Shown one piece after another: positions 35,062 through 44,532 of a stretch of 64,000 nucleotides of DNA (position 1 is its first letter; each line of letters opens with the position of its first letter). The position numbers and the translations under genes were made by a program. The DNA is taken from assembly GCA_026003335.1 (NCBI GenBank), contig BPHB01000002.1, forward strand, positions 1,045,363 to 1,109,362. The letters run 5' to 3'. The notes beneath the pieces are model-generated. The model saw only the letters and a list, made by a program, of their open reading frames with translations, was not told the origin of the DNA and did not search any database. This stretch comes from Chitinophagales bacterium. GTDB lineage: Bacteria > Bacteroidota > Bacteroidia > Chitinophagales > CAIOSU01.

Positions 35062-38000
35062 TCAGGGAGTATGCTTAACCATTTTAACCATGTGGTACTC
35101 AGACCGCGGGATACTTTTCACAAAGAGCACATAGAGGCCATCTTCCAGCATTTGCATGTCAAAGTAATCCTCAGGGGAATGCATCCGTTTTTCAAAAAGC
35201 AGTTTTCCGGCAAGGTCCCGGCAACTCACTACCAAAGGATAAAAGGGCAGAGGCGCCTGCAGATAAATCAGGCCATGGGTAGGATTGGGGAAACTTACCG
35301 TTGTGCCCTGCCCCACTTCTTCACGTAAGGTCAATGTCACACAAACCGTATCCGAAATCGCTCGGCAGCCATTGTTATCCTCAATCCTCACCTGGTAACA
35401 GCCTGATACGGTTGCTTCCAGTTGTGGACCGGAAGCCGAATCTATCTCCAGTCCGTTGAAATACCACCGATAAGCTGCAGCCGGTGTGCTCTGCAGCGTG
35501 TTGCCGGCAACGGTTATGACAGGGCTTGCCGGTGCCGGATGCACTATGACATCCACCGCATCTGATTTACCGATACATCCGGAACTATCTGTATGTAAAA
35601 GCTCATAACTGCCTGCATCCCTAACCATCAGTTCCGGCCCGGTAGCATTAGGCAGTGGGAGAGAGTTTTTCAGCCATTGGTAAGTATATCCGGCTATAAC
35701 TGGTGCCCGGATCACAGCAGAGTCTCCCGCACAAAAGGATGTTTGACCATCTACCGTAAGTGTCAGACCTGATGTATTGCACAGTAAAGTAATCGTATTG
35801 GTAAAGGTATCAGCTCCGCAGCTGTTAAAGGCAATTAGTGTGACGATATACGAGCCGGGGGTGCTGTATATGTGCATCGGGTCCGATTGAATACTGGTGG
35901 TGCCATCTCCAAAATCCCACGAGTAAGAAAGGGCATGGCGGGAGGTGTTGAAAAAATAAACGGTATCCTTGTTGCCCGAATGTGTAAAACCGGCTTCCGG
36001 AATCGGAATAACCAGTACAGTAAGTGGTTCAGAGACATTGGAACACCCGCTGGTGCTTTGGGTGACCGTAACTGAAAAGGAGCCGCTTCCGGCAACGGTA
36101 ATATCCTGCGTTGTAGCGCCATTTGACCATTGATAAGTATACCCAACTCCTGCGGGCGCGCTGAGTACGAGAGCTCCGCCTGCACAAAAAACCGTATCTC
36201 CCGAAGCTGTTACCGAAGCGTCTGGCAGCGGATGCACGATAACATTTTCCGTTGCCTCGGTCGTACATCCGTTTACCGTTACGGTAACTGTATAGCTCCC
36301 CGAATGATGGGCCGTAATACTTTGAGAAGTGATGCCGTTGGACCACTGGTATGCATCACCGGGGCTGGCGGTCAGTGTCACACTATCTCCTGCGCATAAA
36401 GTCGTACTTGCTGAAGCTTGTATGCTTGCAAAAGATGTACTGGAAGATAATGTAACCGGAGCGGAAGTTGCATAACAACCATTGTATATTTCCACCGTGT
36501 AACTGCCGGCAGTATCTGCAGTAAAAGAAGCAGAAGTAGCTCCGCTGACAGGCAACCCGTCTTTATACCATTGATAAGAGTAGCCTGCACCTTGAGAGGC
36601 GCTTAATACCACGCTGTCGCCTGTACAAAGCATTGCTTGTCCGTTTAGGGTAATGGTGGCCGATGGAGCAGGGTTAACAGTAACAGGCACCGGATCAGAG
36701 AGGGCACTGTTACTGCCCAGGGTAATAGATACCGTGTAACTGCCGCTCTGGGTTGCCAGATAGGCAGATGTGGTGGCCCCGCTGATAGCTATGCCGTCTT
36801 TATACCATTGATACGTATAGCCGGTTCCGGAAATAGTGGTGAGCTTGACAGACTGTCCCTGGCAAAAGGTAGTGGCGCCTTTTGGAAATATTCTTTTATC
36901 CACAATAATGTTTTCATCCCCGTTTTGGTAAGCCAGATAAGAAAAAAAGACAAACATCATTTCATCTGTCGTAGCCTCACCAGCCGTTACATTTTGAGGA
37001 GGGTTGGAGGGGTTGTTGGGATTATTTACTGTATTATCGTAGGTGGCAGTTGCCCTTAATACGGTGCCTGTTGGGGCCTTGATGACATTGGGAAGGATAT
37101 AATTCAACTGCCAGTGAAAATCCCAGTCGGGTACATACACCCATCTGATAGTGTCATTGGTTACCGGCTTATTACCCCATGATTTTATAGTTTTTCCTAT
37201 CAGATGCATATGAGGCCACACAGAAAGTACAGAAATGTCCTGAGGTAAAGTAAACTGCTCATGAAAAGTTTTGATGGTATTGGCCGGAATCACGAAGGGG
37301 CCGTTGGTAAGGGAGGTGTAGTTATTCAGGAACGGCCATACCTGAATCTCTCTTACTGGAGCCGAGGAGAACTTGAAGCGCACTGATGTCTGGTCAGTTT
37401 GCCCATCGGCATGCTCCGGATAGTGCACCTGAATAATCACGGTAGCTCCTGCCGGCAGGAGGAATCCTGTTCCTACGGGAGCAAAGTAGGCCTGGGAACC
37501 GGGAGCATAGCCCATCACAATTTTTGACGTATAGGAGCCGGTAAGCAGATTCGTATAACCCGGCCCGGGATCATTGGCATCAAGCTGAGGAAATACCGAA
37601 GCGGTGTCGGTAAATACCAGCACATGATGTACAATGCCGGGATTACCGGGAATCACTTCAACGGCGGTGATGTATTTTGCAGTTGGGAAATTGGTGTAAA
37701 TAGGGAAACAGCGGTATACATCTCTGTTGTTGGCCGAAACCGTGTATGCCGGAATGGTGAGCACCATATCGGGGTTGGTTATCTCCGGAGCGTTGGAATA
37801 CTGAGGCTGTGCAGGAGCCAGACTCAGGTTACCCTGGGGGGCCCCGTTGCTTACCCACTGAGCAATTGCATCTTTTTCAGCCGCAGTTAAAACACGCTCG
37901 TGGGCAAACTGCCGGTAATTGGGGTCAGCAGGCCAGGGTGGCATAATACGACTCAACACGGCCGCCTGTATGCTGAAGCGTTCGGCATAGGCATCAGCAT

Positions 38001-38154
38001 AGGTAAGCAGGGAGAAGGGGGCTATTCCCCCGGGATGATGGCAGGGTGTGCAGTTGGCATACAGAATCGGGGCGATATGCTCTGACCAGGTAACCTGTGC
38101 CTGTACCATGGCGGCATAAAACAGGATAATGAGTGTAAAAAATCGTTTCGGCAT
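35062..38154 (-). CDS. Secreted c-type haem/copper monooxygenase-like protein with Ig/PKD repeats and T9SS tail
   Basis: The 1,030-residue protein has a signal peptide (1 to 20). An N-terminal haem motif CTPCHH (C35, C38, H39) lies in a domain ending in MPPWPADPNYRQF. A copper-type monooxygenase core follows (about 120 to 410): HH at 176 to 177 (GIVHHVLVF), H244 (QVHYPEH), HMH at 315 to 317 and DEM at 397 to 399. This reproduces the ligand set of peptidylglycine alpha-hydroxylating monooxygenase (HH, H, HxH, M). Several Ig-like repeats with the pattern CAGDSVTLTASPG and one PKD unit (SYSWDFGDGTT) follow. The tail (SFPNPTHGLIYLQ) is a T9SS sorting domain. It is probably an extracellular oxidase; the substrate is unknown. 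Confidence 0.85.
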   Translation of the reverse strand: MPKRFFTLIILFYAAMVQAQVTWSEHIAPILYANCTPCHHPGGIAPFSLLTYADAYAERFSIQAAVLSRIMPPWPADPNYRQFAHERVLTAAEKDAIAQWVSNGAPQGNLSLAPAQPQYSNAPEITNPDMVLTIPAYTVSANNRDVYRCFPIYTNFPTAKYITAVEVIPGNPGIVHHVLVFTDTASVFPQLDANDPGPGYTNLLTGSYTSKIVMGYAPGSQAYFAPVGTGFLLPAGATVIIQVHYPEHADGQTDQTSVRFKFSSAPVREIQVWPFLNNYTSLTNGPFVIPANTIKTFHEQFTLPQDISVLSVWPHMHLIGKTIKSWGNKPVTNDTIRWVYVPDWDFHWQLNYILPNVIKAPTGTVLRATATYDNTVNNPNNPSNPPQNVTAGEATTDEMMFVFFSYLAYQNGDENIIVDKRIFPKGATTFCQGQSVKLTTISGTGYTYQWYKDGIAISGATTSAYLATQSGSYTVSITLGSNSALSDPVPVTVNPAPSATITLNGQAMLCTGDSVVLSASQGAGYSYQWYKDGLPVSGATSASFTADTAGSYTVEIYNGCYATSAPVTLSSSTSFASIQASASTTLCAGDSVTLTASPGDAYQWSNGITSQSITAHHSGSYTVTVTVNGCTTEATENVIVHPLPDASVTASGDTVFCAGGALVLSAPAGVGYTYQWSNGATTQDITVAGSGSFSVTVTQSTSGCSNVSEPLTVLVIPIPEAGFTHSGNKDTVYFFNTSRHALSYSWDFGDGTTSIQSDPMHIYSTPGSYIVTLIAFNSCGADTFTNTITLLCNTSGLTLTVDGQTSFCAGDSAVIRAPVIAGYTYQWLKNSLPLPNATGPELMVRDAGSYELLHTDSSGCIGKSDAVDVIVHPAPASPVITVAGNTLQSTPAAAYRWYFNGLEIDSASGPQLEATVSGCYQVRIEDNNGCRAISDTVCVTLTLREEVGQGTTVSFPNPTHGLIYLQAPLPFYPLVVSCRDLAGKLLFEKRMHSPEDYFDMQMLEDGLYVLFVKSIPRSEYHMVKMVKHTP

Positions 38155-38241
38155 AGGAGTGAGTTTTGGAATTTTTACCCCATCCGGAGCTTTACCGTTA
38201 AGCTAAGGTAATTATCTGAATAAACAATGGCCTGGAGCCAC

Positions 38242-38263
38242 AACCTGCAGCTGCAGGCAGGTT
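38242..38263 (-). terminator. Hairpin downstream of the TonB receptor gene
   Basis: AACCTGC and GCAGGTT form a perfect 7-bp stem with an 8-base loop, and the inner CCTGCAGCTGCAGG is itself a palindrome. It lies 31 bp past the receptor stop on the minus strand. No long U-tract follows, so it may be a weak terminator or an RNA 3'-end structure. Confidence 0.3.
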
Positions 38264-38293
38264 AGCCCCAATAGACTGCGTGCACGTCAGGTA

Positions 38294-41179
38294 TCAGAAA
38301 AAGCGATACGCCAGCTTTAACTGAAATGTATATCCTGGCGACAAGAGAGAAAAATGTTTGTCTGAGCTGCCATACGAACGGAAGACGTATTCCATCCGGG
38401 AGTTCAGAATGTTCTGTGCTTTAATACTGAGAGCAAAGCGGGAGTTTTCCCCAAAGCTTTTGCTGAGGCTCATGTTGAGGCTGTGGAACGGTTTGGAATA
38501 CACATCCGGGCGATCAGCGATGCCTACATAGTACAGCGTATGCCCTTGAACATAGTAATAAAGCCCAGCTTCAAAGTTGCGCAGGAAACCCTTTTTTGCA
38601 CCCGTGTACACCAGGCCGCAATTGATTGCATAAGGCGATTGCCCGGCCATGGGGCGATAGGGTTTTACTTCTTCTCCGGCACGTGCGTTTTCCACACGGC
38701 TGTCCAGCTCGGTTTTGCTGAGTTGTATGCGCGAACCTATGATAGAAAAGTTGGCTGTCACTTCCAGAGAGCTTAGTTGGGGGCTAATAAACTTCAAACT
38801 GTGTTTCAGCTCTGCTTCTCCCCCATACACGTGTGCATCATTCACATTGCGGGGCTGATAGGCAGCCGCCTGCTGCACAAACTGCACCATTTCAATCGGG
38901 TTATTGAATTTTTTGTAAAATACGCCAAGCGAAATCAGCATGCCGGTATCGGGGAAAAATTCCCAGCGCAGATCATAGTTCTGTATTCGGGTGCTAGATA
39001 AGTTTCCCTCCCAGTAAACAACTCCTTTCACATCATTGGCATCGCGAAACAATCCACCGATAAAGGTGCGGCCGGTTATTGGATCATAAATTTCAGCATA
39101 GGACAGCTCTTTGAACGAAGGACGGGCAATGGTTTGAGAAAAAGCCGCGCGCAGATTATGCTTGTTATGGATAGCGTAAACCAGATTAACCGATGGGAAG
39201 AAGTCCACTTCGTCCAGGAGTTTATCGTTATTCAGCACATGTTGTTTTAGCTGATCATAGCCGGTATAACGCTGTGAGAAATATTCAGCACGTAACCCAA
39301 TAATGGCTTTCAGCGAAGATAATAGCGAGAGTTCTGCAGACACGTAAGCAGCCACATTGGATAAATTGGCTTTAAACTGATTGGGATTGGAAGGCAGGAA
39401 TACCGCTTCATACGTGGTGCCGTTGGTAAGGTCGCCTTGTGCCGGCCATAAGTTATGTGATGCAAACAATTCATCCGGATCACCGGTGAGGGGTATGTTG
39501 CGCACGTTTATATTAAAGCTACGTAAGACATAGTCGCGGGTTTTAAAAACATATGCGCCCCCCATGCGGAAGACCGTTGTAAGTCGCTGGAATTTTACAG
39601 GACCCGTAATGTCAGCGGAAGCAACAAAATTCCATTCTTTCAAATCCCTCCAGATGCGTTGCGGAAATCCTGCTTCGGTGCCAATGGAGAGCACACCGTT
39701 ATCCTCCCGATAACGGGTGAATCGGATATCCGGGTCGCTCATACCGGAATAGGTTGGAGATACATTCCATTCCAGTTCCCATTTCCTGGTCCAGTAATGC
39801 TTGCCATAAAGTAAAATGTGTGTAATGGCGCGCTGACTGTATTCCAGGTTGTGCTGGAAGGCACTAAACTCGGCTCCTTGGTCACTGTTTTCATAGTTGA
39901 AAATGCCGGCTTTACTTTCCCCGCTTTGCAGGTGAAGCAACGTTAATCTTATCTTGGATGTTTTGGTTTTCAGAGCTACACCACCCAGAGCACTCCACAA
40001 TACGCTATGCACACCCAGATCCCCTGTCTGGTATTCCCGCATTTGCATTTCCGTTATAGATGAATCGGCAGCAAGGCCATAACGTCCGTATGTGACATTG
40101 CGGTAAAACTCTGTTTCATTTTTGTATGTAAACACCAGGTTATAGCCGCCTGTAAATTTTTTAAAACTTTTTTGATTACCGGCATCCAGTGCGAGGCTGA
40201 AGTTCATAAGGCTGGTTTTCCTTCTGGCGGCCAGCACGGGATTGAATGATTCCAGTATTTCTCGGTAACGTTGAGCTTTGGGGCCATCAGCCTGGGTAAT
40301 GGCTTCTGTAAAAAATGGAATATCGTTCGTTGCCGGTATCTTTCTGGTGCCATCATCAAATCCAAGAAAGTCTGTTTTGCCGCCCCTGTAGGTCAGGTAA
40401 TTTTTATTGAAGTGGAAAGCCGGATTATATCCAAAGGAAAGCGCAATGCTGCCGGTTCTGACATCGGGAAAATCCTTTGTAGCAAGATCCACGATGCCTC
40501 CGGTGAAGTCAGCAGGAAGGTTTGCTGTAAATGATTTGTGTATAATAATGTTGTCTATTATGCCTGTGGGGAAAATATCCATCTGAATAGTGTTGCGGTC
40601 AGGGTCCAGGCCGGGCACTTCCATGTGGTTGAGCAAGGTTTTGGTATAGCGGTCGCCCAGTCCGCGCACGAACACATACTTGCCGGAGGAGACCGTAACT
40701 CCTGAAACTCGTTTGATGGCGGAGGCCGCATCGGAATCACCTGTTTTACTGAAGGCAGCCGCAGCTATACCGTCAATCAGGTTGGCTGATTTTTTCTTAA
40801 CCACCAACAGGGCATTTTCGGTATTGCGGATAGACTGACTGCTGACCGTTACCTCATGAATTTCAGTTAAAGCCTCTGCAAGGCGTAATTGCCCCAGTGA
40901 GGTGACTGCGTTGCTGCGCACTTCCACCTGTTGTACTTTGAGGGTTTCGTAGGAGACAAAAGAAAACTGCAGGGTATATATACCGGGCGGAAGGGATAAA
41001 CTAAACTTGCCATCCAGGTCTGTGAGGGTGCCTCTGTCAATGCCCTCAGCCGTTACGTGTACTCCAGGCAATGGTTCATCGGTCCCCTTATCCGTAATCA
41101 TTCCGCGAACAATGCCTTCCTGCGCGAGGAGGCTGGTGAGAGTGAGCAGAGCAAGTAACGTGCTTAAAACAGATTTCAC
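38294..41179 (-). CDS. TonB-dependent outer-membrane receptor
   Basis: The 961-residue protein has a signal peptide (1 to 19), a carboxypeptidase-regulatory-like domain (EGIVRGMITDKGTDEPLPGV, about 20 to 100) and a plug domain (about 130 to 230, ending in the NLPADFTGGIVD region). A 22-strand beta-barrel follows, ending in the aromatic C-terminal FQLKLAYRFF typical of outer-membrane proteins. It starts with GTG. It would import a siderophore, sugar or other large solute using TonB energy. The beta-helix lipoprotein gene is transcribed just upstream on the same strand and may act as its partner. A PhoB/PhoR-like pair is divergent beyond that. Confidence 0.9.
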   Translation of the reverse strand: MKSVLSTLLALLTLTSLLAQEGIVRGMITDKGTDEPLPGVHVTAEGIDRGTLTDLDGKFSLSLPPGIYTLQFSFVSYETLKVQQVEVRSNAVTSLGQLRLAEALTEIHEVTVSSQSIRNTENALLVVKKKSANLIDGIAAAAFSKTGDSDAASAIKRVSGVTVSSGKYVFVRGLGDRYTKTLLNHMEVPGLDPDRNTIQMDIFPTGIIDNIIIHKSFTANLPADFTGGIVDLATKDFPDVRTGSIALSFGYNPAFHFNKNYLTYRGGKTDFLGFDDGTRKIPATNDIPFFTEAITQADGPKAQRYREILESFNPVLAARRKTSLMNFSLALDAGNQKSFKKFTGGYNLVFTYKNETEFYRNVTYGRYGLAADSSITEMQMREYQTGDLGVHSVLWSALGGVALKTKTSKIRLTLLHLQSGESKAGIFNYENSDQGAEFSAFQHNLEYSQRAITHILLYGKHYWTRKWELEWNVSPTYSGMSDPDIRFTRYREDNGVLSIGTEAGFPQRIWRDLKEWNFVASADITGPVKFQRLTTVFRMGGAYVFKTRDYVLRSFNINVRNIPLTGDPDELFASHNLWPAQGDLTNGTTYEAVFLPSNPNQFKANLSNVAAYVSAELSLLSSLKAIIGLRAEYFSQRYTGYDQLKQHVLNNDKLLDEVDFFPSVNLVYAIHNKHNLRAAFSQTIARPSFKELSYAEIYDPITGRTFIGGLFRDANDVKGVVYWEGNLSSTRIQNYDLRWEFFPDTGMLISLGVFYKKFNNPIEMVQFVQQAAAYQPRNVNDAHVYGGEAELKHSLKFISPQLSSLEVTANFSIIGSRIQLSKTELDSRVENARAGEEVKPYRPMAGQSPYAINCGLVYTGAKKGFLRNFEAGLYYYVQGHTLYYVGIADRPDVYSKPFHSLNMSLSKSFGENSRFALSIKAQNILNSRMEYVFRSYGSSDKHFSLLSPGYTFQLKLAYRFF

Positions 41180-41223
41180 TGTGGTGCTGGTTTTATGTTT
41201 GCTTATCCGGTTTTAAGGTAAAA

Positions 41224-41254
41224 GCCTCTGGACGCGCATGGGTGCGGCAGAGGC
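41224..41254 (-). terminator. Possible terminator between lipoprotein and receptor genes
   Basis: GCCTCTG and CAGAGGC form a perfect 7-bp stem with a 17-base loop. On the minus strand the stem is followed by TTTT. It lies in the 109-bp gap between the lipoprotein and the TonB receptor and could reduce receptor expression relative to the lipoprotein. Confidence 0.4.
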
Positions 41255-41288
41255 CCTTCACTTATCCTCTTTTTGCGCACTCCATATA

Positions 41289-42515
41289 TCAGAAATCAGT
41301 CAGCTGGCCATCTGCATCAGCCCATGACCATCCGGTAAAGGAGGTTTTATTGCTCCCTACTGTATTTGCTCCCTTCGCCACTTTAGTGGCATGCACATGC
41401 GTGCCATTTCTGAATATCACGGACAGAGCTATCGTGTCATTAATCGGGGTGATTTGCAGATTTTCAAAAATCAGAGATCCATTATTAAAGGTGGCATCAG
41501 AACCGGATGACAGCGACAGGTCGCCCTTGCCGTTTTCTGCCGGATCGGGGAAATTGAAAAAATAAATATTACGATAGGTTCCTCTGGCATTATCGCGAAA
41601 ATCACCCAATTCAGCAGAAGGCGAACCTTTTATAGAGCCGTTAAAAACGGTACCTCCGGCAAGGAGGCTGCCTTCCGGCCCGTCAATTTCCAGCGCATGG
41701 TCTGTCTGTGAACCACAGATAACGACAAAGTTTTCCAAAGAACCTGACCAGCCTTGGTCTACATCAATAGCATCATCTTCTGGATTCCAGACGAGGATGT
41801 TTTTTACATCCACTGTGCCACCGAAAATTTCAATGCCGTCATCCTGATTGGAAACGATTTCAATATTTTCTACCACAGTGCCCGAGCCCACGCCTCCGAG
41901 GGTGAGACCGTTAATCTCGTTGCCCTCGCCAATATTTGCGCCTCCATGTCGGATAGATATATATTTCAAAACCCCGGAGTTGTCATTCGGATCCGTGCCG
42001 CCATAGAGTCCGTTCTGGTCGGAGGGTGGAATGCCTTCAATTTGCACGGCCTCTGCATCTGCGGAAATGGGAGCCCGCCCCAATACGAGTAATCCACCCC
42101 ATAAGCCGCTATAGGAAGCATCCAGGTTAGGGCTGGCTATCTGGCCAGGTTGAATTTCATCCGCAACAGAAGTGAAAATGATAGGTTCGGATGCGGTGCC
42201 TTCAGCAAGGATGCGGGACCCGCGAGTAATGATAAGTGCGGAAGCATTGGCGCCAGAACCGACTTCACCTTTGATTACAACCCCCTTCTGAATGGTAAGG
42301 GTGGCTCCGTTGGTTACGGCTATCCTTCCTGCTAAAATGTAAACCTTGCCAGTTTCCCATGTGGTGTTAGTGGTTATATTACTGTTTATCACAAAAGCAT
42401 TTGGGTTGTTTGGGTTATTGTTGTCATTGTTATCTTCCTCTTCTTTGCAGGAAGAAAATAATCCGGTGAAAAAAACGACCAAAATCAAAATGCCGAAAAT
42501 ATTTGATGTATTCAT
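41289..42515 (-). CDS. Surface lipoprotein with parallel beta-helix-like repeat, TonB-receptor partner
   Basis: The 408-residue protein has a lipoprotein signal with lipobox FSSC (Cys near residue 23), then an Asp/Asn-rich linker. The body is a right-handed beta-helix-like repeat: INSNITTNTTWETGKVYILA, IQKGVVIKGEVGSGANASAL and LWGGLLVLGRAPIS, then GGANIGEGNEINGLTLGGVG. The pattern is a recurrent Bacteroidota surface lipoprotein and is often found beside a TonB receptor. It is probably exposed on the outer membrane; the ligand is unknown. The gene is the first of a two-gene unit with the receptor and diverges from the response regulator. Confidence 0.75.
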   Translation of the reverse strand: MNTSNIFGILILVVFFTGLFSSCKEEEDNNDNNNPNNPNAFVINSNITTNTTWETGKVYILAGRIAVTNGATLTIQKGVVIKGEVGSGANASALIITRGSRILAEGTASEPIIFTSVADEIQPGQIASPNLDASYSGLWGGLLVLGRAPISADAEAVQIEGIPPSDQNGLYGGTDPNDNSGVLKYISIRHGGANIGEGNEINGLTLGGVGSGTVVENIEIVSNQDDGIEIFGGTVDVKNILVWNPEDDAIDVDQGWSGSLENFVVICGSQTDHALEIDGPEGSLLAGGTVFNGSIKGSPSAELGDFRDNARGTYRNIYFFNFPDPAENGKGDLSLSSGSDATFNNGSLIFENLQITPINDTIALSVIFRNGTHVHATKVAKGANTVGSNKTSFTGWSWADADGQLTDF

Positions 42516-42588
42516 AGTAATGTGGTTTTGTTTTTAAGTTTGACGAGGCAAAGAAATGGAGGCACTGTTACCAGCCGGTAAAAGCTGT

Positions 42589-42606
42589 ATTAAGAAACCG
42601 TTAAAG
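42589..42606. promoter_or_regulatory. Direct repeats with 11-bp period, possible response-regulator site
   Basis: ATTAAGA (42589 to 42595) and GTTAAAG (42600 to 42606) are seven-base near repeats separated by AACC. An 11-bp period with 7+4 layout is the format of Pho boxes bound by PhoB-type regulators. The site lies between the lipoprotein start (42515) and the response-regulator start (42675), so it could act on either. The consensus for this organism is unknown. A nearby TTACC-AGCC-GGTAA inverted repeat (42568 to 42581) is weaker. Confidence 0.25.
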
Positions 42607-42653
42607 GTGAATCCTTCGCCTTAGCGTAAATCCGGAAGCGGCAAGGGGTGTAT

Positions 42654-42661
42654 TAATTTTG
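42654..42661 (+). promoter_or_regulatory. Candidate -7 element for the response-regulator operon
   Basis: TAATTTTG matches TAnnTTTG fully and lies 13 bp before the ATG at 42675. A -33 TTTG at normal spacing is not clear. Confidence 0.35.
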
Positions 42662-42674
42662 GATAAAAAAAGAC

Positions 42675-43352
42675 ATGGTGCAACCATATCGCATTCTTGT
42701 TGTGGATGACGAACCGGATATATTAGATTTTATGCAGTATAATCTTCGTAAGGAAGGATATGAGGTGCAGACAGCAACCCATGGCCGGGAGGCGTTGGAA
42801 AAGGCCCTGCAGTTTAACCCACAGTTAATTCTTTTGGATATCATGATGCCGGTGATGGATGGTATTGAAACCTGCAGGGAGTTGCGTGCAATTGCTCAAT
42901 TAAAAGGGGTAATGATTGCGTTTCTTACAGCGCGTAACGAAGACTATTCCCAGATTGCAGGTTTGGATGCAGGGGCGGATGATTATATTACCAAACCCAT
43001 AAAGCCGCGTGTGCTCATCAGTCGTATTAAAGCGCTACTGAGACGATGGGGTGGTGAGTCTGAATCCGGTCGCATTGTGGCCGGTGATATAGAAATTGAT
43101 GCAGAACGCTATGTAGTGAAAACAAAAAACCGGGAACTGGTGCTCCCCAAAAAGGAATTTGAATTGCTGTTGTTGCTGGCTTCCAAACCCGGAAAGGTTT
43201 TTACACGCAAGGAGATACTCAGCAGCGTATGGGGGAATGAGGTGATTGTGGGCGATCGCACTATCGATGTCCACATCAGAAAACTACGGGAAAAAATAGG
43301 TGAACAATATTTCAAGACATTAAAGGGAATAGGATATAAGTTTGATCTCTGA
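42675..43352 (+). CDS. OmpR/PhoB-family response regulator
   Basis: The 225-residue protein has a receiver domain with the acidic pocket D11 and D12, phosphoacceptor D55 (ILLDIMMPVMDG), T85 and K107 (DYITKPIK). The winged-helix DNA-binding domain (about 128 to 225) contains LVLPKKEFELLLLLASKPG and VGDRTIDVHIRKLREKIG. It is next to a cognate kinase gene and divergent from the lipoprotein/TonB receptor pair. The PhoB name is used only as a family label; the signal is unknown. Confidence 0.92.
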   Translation: MVQPYRILVVDDEPDILDFMQYNLRKEGYEVQTATHGREALEKALQFNPQLILLDIMMPVMDGIETCRELRAIAQLKGVMIAFLTARNEDYSQIAGLDAGADDYITKPIKPRVLISRIKALLRRWGGESESGRIVAGDIEIDAERYVVKTKNRELVLPKKEFELLLLLASKPGKVFTRKEILSSVWGNEVIVGDRTIDVHIRKLREKIGEQYFKTLKGIGYKFDL

Positions 43353-43414
43353 ACTGCTCCGGATGGAAACGGAAAGTCTTCATCCTTGGCAGATAATCCA
43401 TTCAGAGTTACACA

Positions 43415-44467
43415 GTGAAAAATCCTTCCCCTCGCCAGATTGTTTTGCTTACCTCCGCAGGAATAGCTCTTTTCCTGATGCTTATTTTATCGGTTGGTAA
43501 TCTCTTTTATCCGCAATGGTACCATTGGTCACTGATTATACTTATACCCGCATGTACGTTTGTAATCAGCTTTGTGCTGTTTTTTTATACCCTTGAAAAG
43601 TTTATCTACAGAAAAATAAAGCTCATATACAAAAGCATCTATCAACAAAAGGCCCCGCGTGGTGCAGAAAGCAATGGCAAAAGAGATCTGATGAACAAAA
43701 ACATTTTAGGCGAAGTAGAGCAGGAAGTGGCAGCCTGGGCCAGCAGGCAAACGCAGGAAATAGAAATGCTCCGCCAGATGGCTAATTTCCGTAAGGAATT
43801 TCTGGGCAATGTATCGCATGAGTTGAAGACGCCTATCTTTACCATTCAGGGCTACCTGCATACGCTCATTGATGGGGCACTGGATGACCCTCAGGTCAAT
43901 AAAAACTACCTGATTAAAGCTTCCGAAAACCTGGAAAGACTAACCAACATCGTACACGACCTGGAGGTGATTTCACAAATTGAATCCAACACCCTGCTGC
44001 TGGATATGTCGCGCTTTGATGTGGTGCGTCTCATCCGCGAAGTGGTGGAAGATATGCAGATAAAGGCACGCACCAAATCCATTACCATCACCCTGAAAGA
44101 AGGTGCTGATCAGCCTGCTTACGTTTTTGCAGATCGCGATCGTATCCGGCAGGTGCTTAATAATCTGATTGCCAATTCTATAAGATACGGAATAGAAGGG
44201 GGTAAAACTACAATAGGGGTGTATGACATGGATGAAAACGTGCTGGTGGAAGTCTCCGATAATGGTATCGGCATTGCCCAGGAACATTTACCCCGCCTTT
44301 TTGAACGCTTTTATCGGGTAGATAAGAGTCGCTCCCGTGAACTGGGAGGAACAGGCCTGGGACTTTCCATCGTCAAACACATCATTGAGGCTCATGGCCA
44401 AACCATCAACGTACGCAGCACACCTAAGGTGGGCTCTACCTTTGGGTTTACCCTGAAGAAAGCCTAA
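43415..44467 (+). CDS. PhoR-like sensor histidine kinase
   Basis: The 350-residue protein starts with GTG and has two N-terminal membrane helices (about 10 to 30 and 38 to 60) with little periplasmic sequence between them. The kinase core has the H-box FLGNVSHELKTPIFTIQGY with H135 as phosphoacceptor, then the N, G1, F and G2 boxes (NLIANSIRYG, VSDNGIGIA, FERFYRVDKSRSRELGGTG, GLGLSIVKHIIEAHGQ). The PAS domain of E. coli PhoR is missing. It follows the regulator gene by 62 bp. Confidence 0.9.
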   Translation: MKNPSPRQIVLLTSAGIALFLMLILSVGNLFYPQWYHWSLIILIPACTFVISFVLFFYTLEKFIYRKIKLIYKSIYQQKAPRGAESNGKRDLMNKNILGEVEQEVAAWASRQTQEIEMLRQMANFRKEFLGNVSHELKTPIFTIQGYLHTLIDGALDDPQVNKNYLIKASENLERLTNIVHDLEVISQIESNTLLLDMSRFDVVRLIREVVEDMQIKARTKSITITLKEGADQPAYVFADRDRIRQVLNNLIANSIRYGIEGGKTTIGVYDMDENVLVEVSDNGIGIAQEHLPRLFERFYRVDKSRSRELGGTGLGLSIVKHIIEAHGQTINVRSTPKVGSTFGFTLKKA

Positions 44468-44532
44468 GCCCGAAAATAACTGCCTTAAAATCACAGCTAA
44501 TTTAGAGATTTGTAGCATATTCCATCGGGTTT

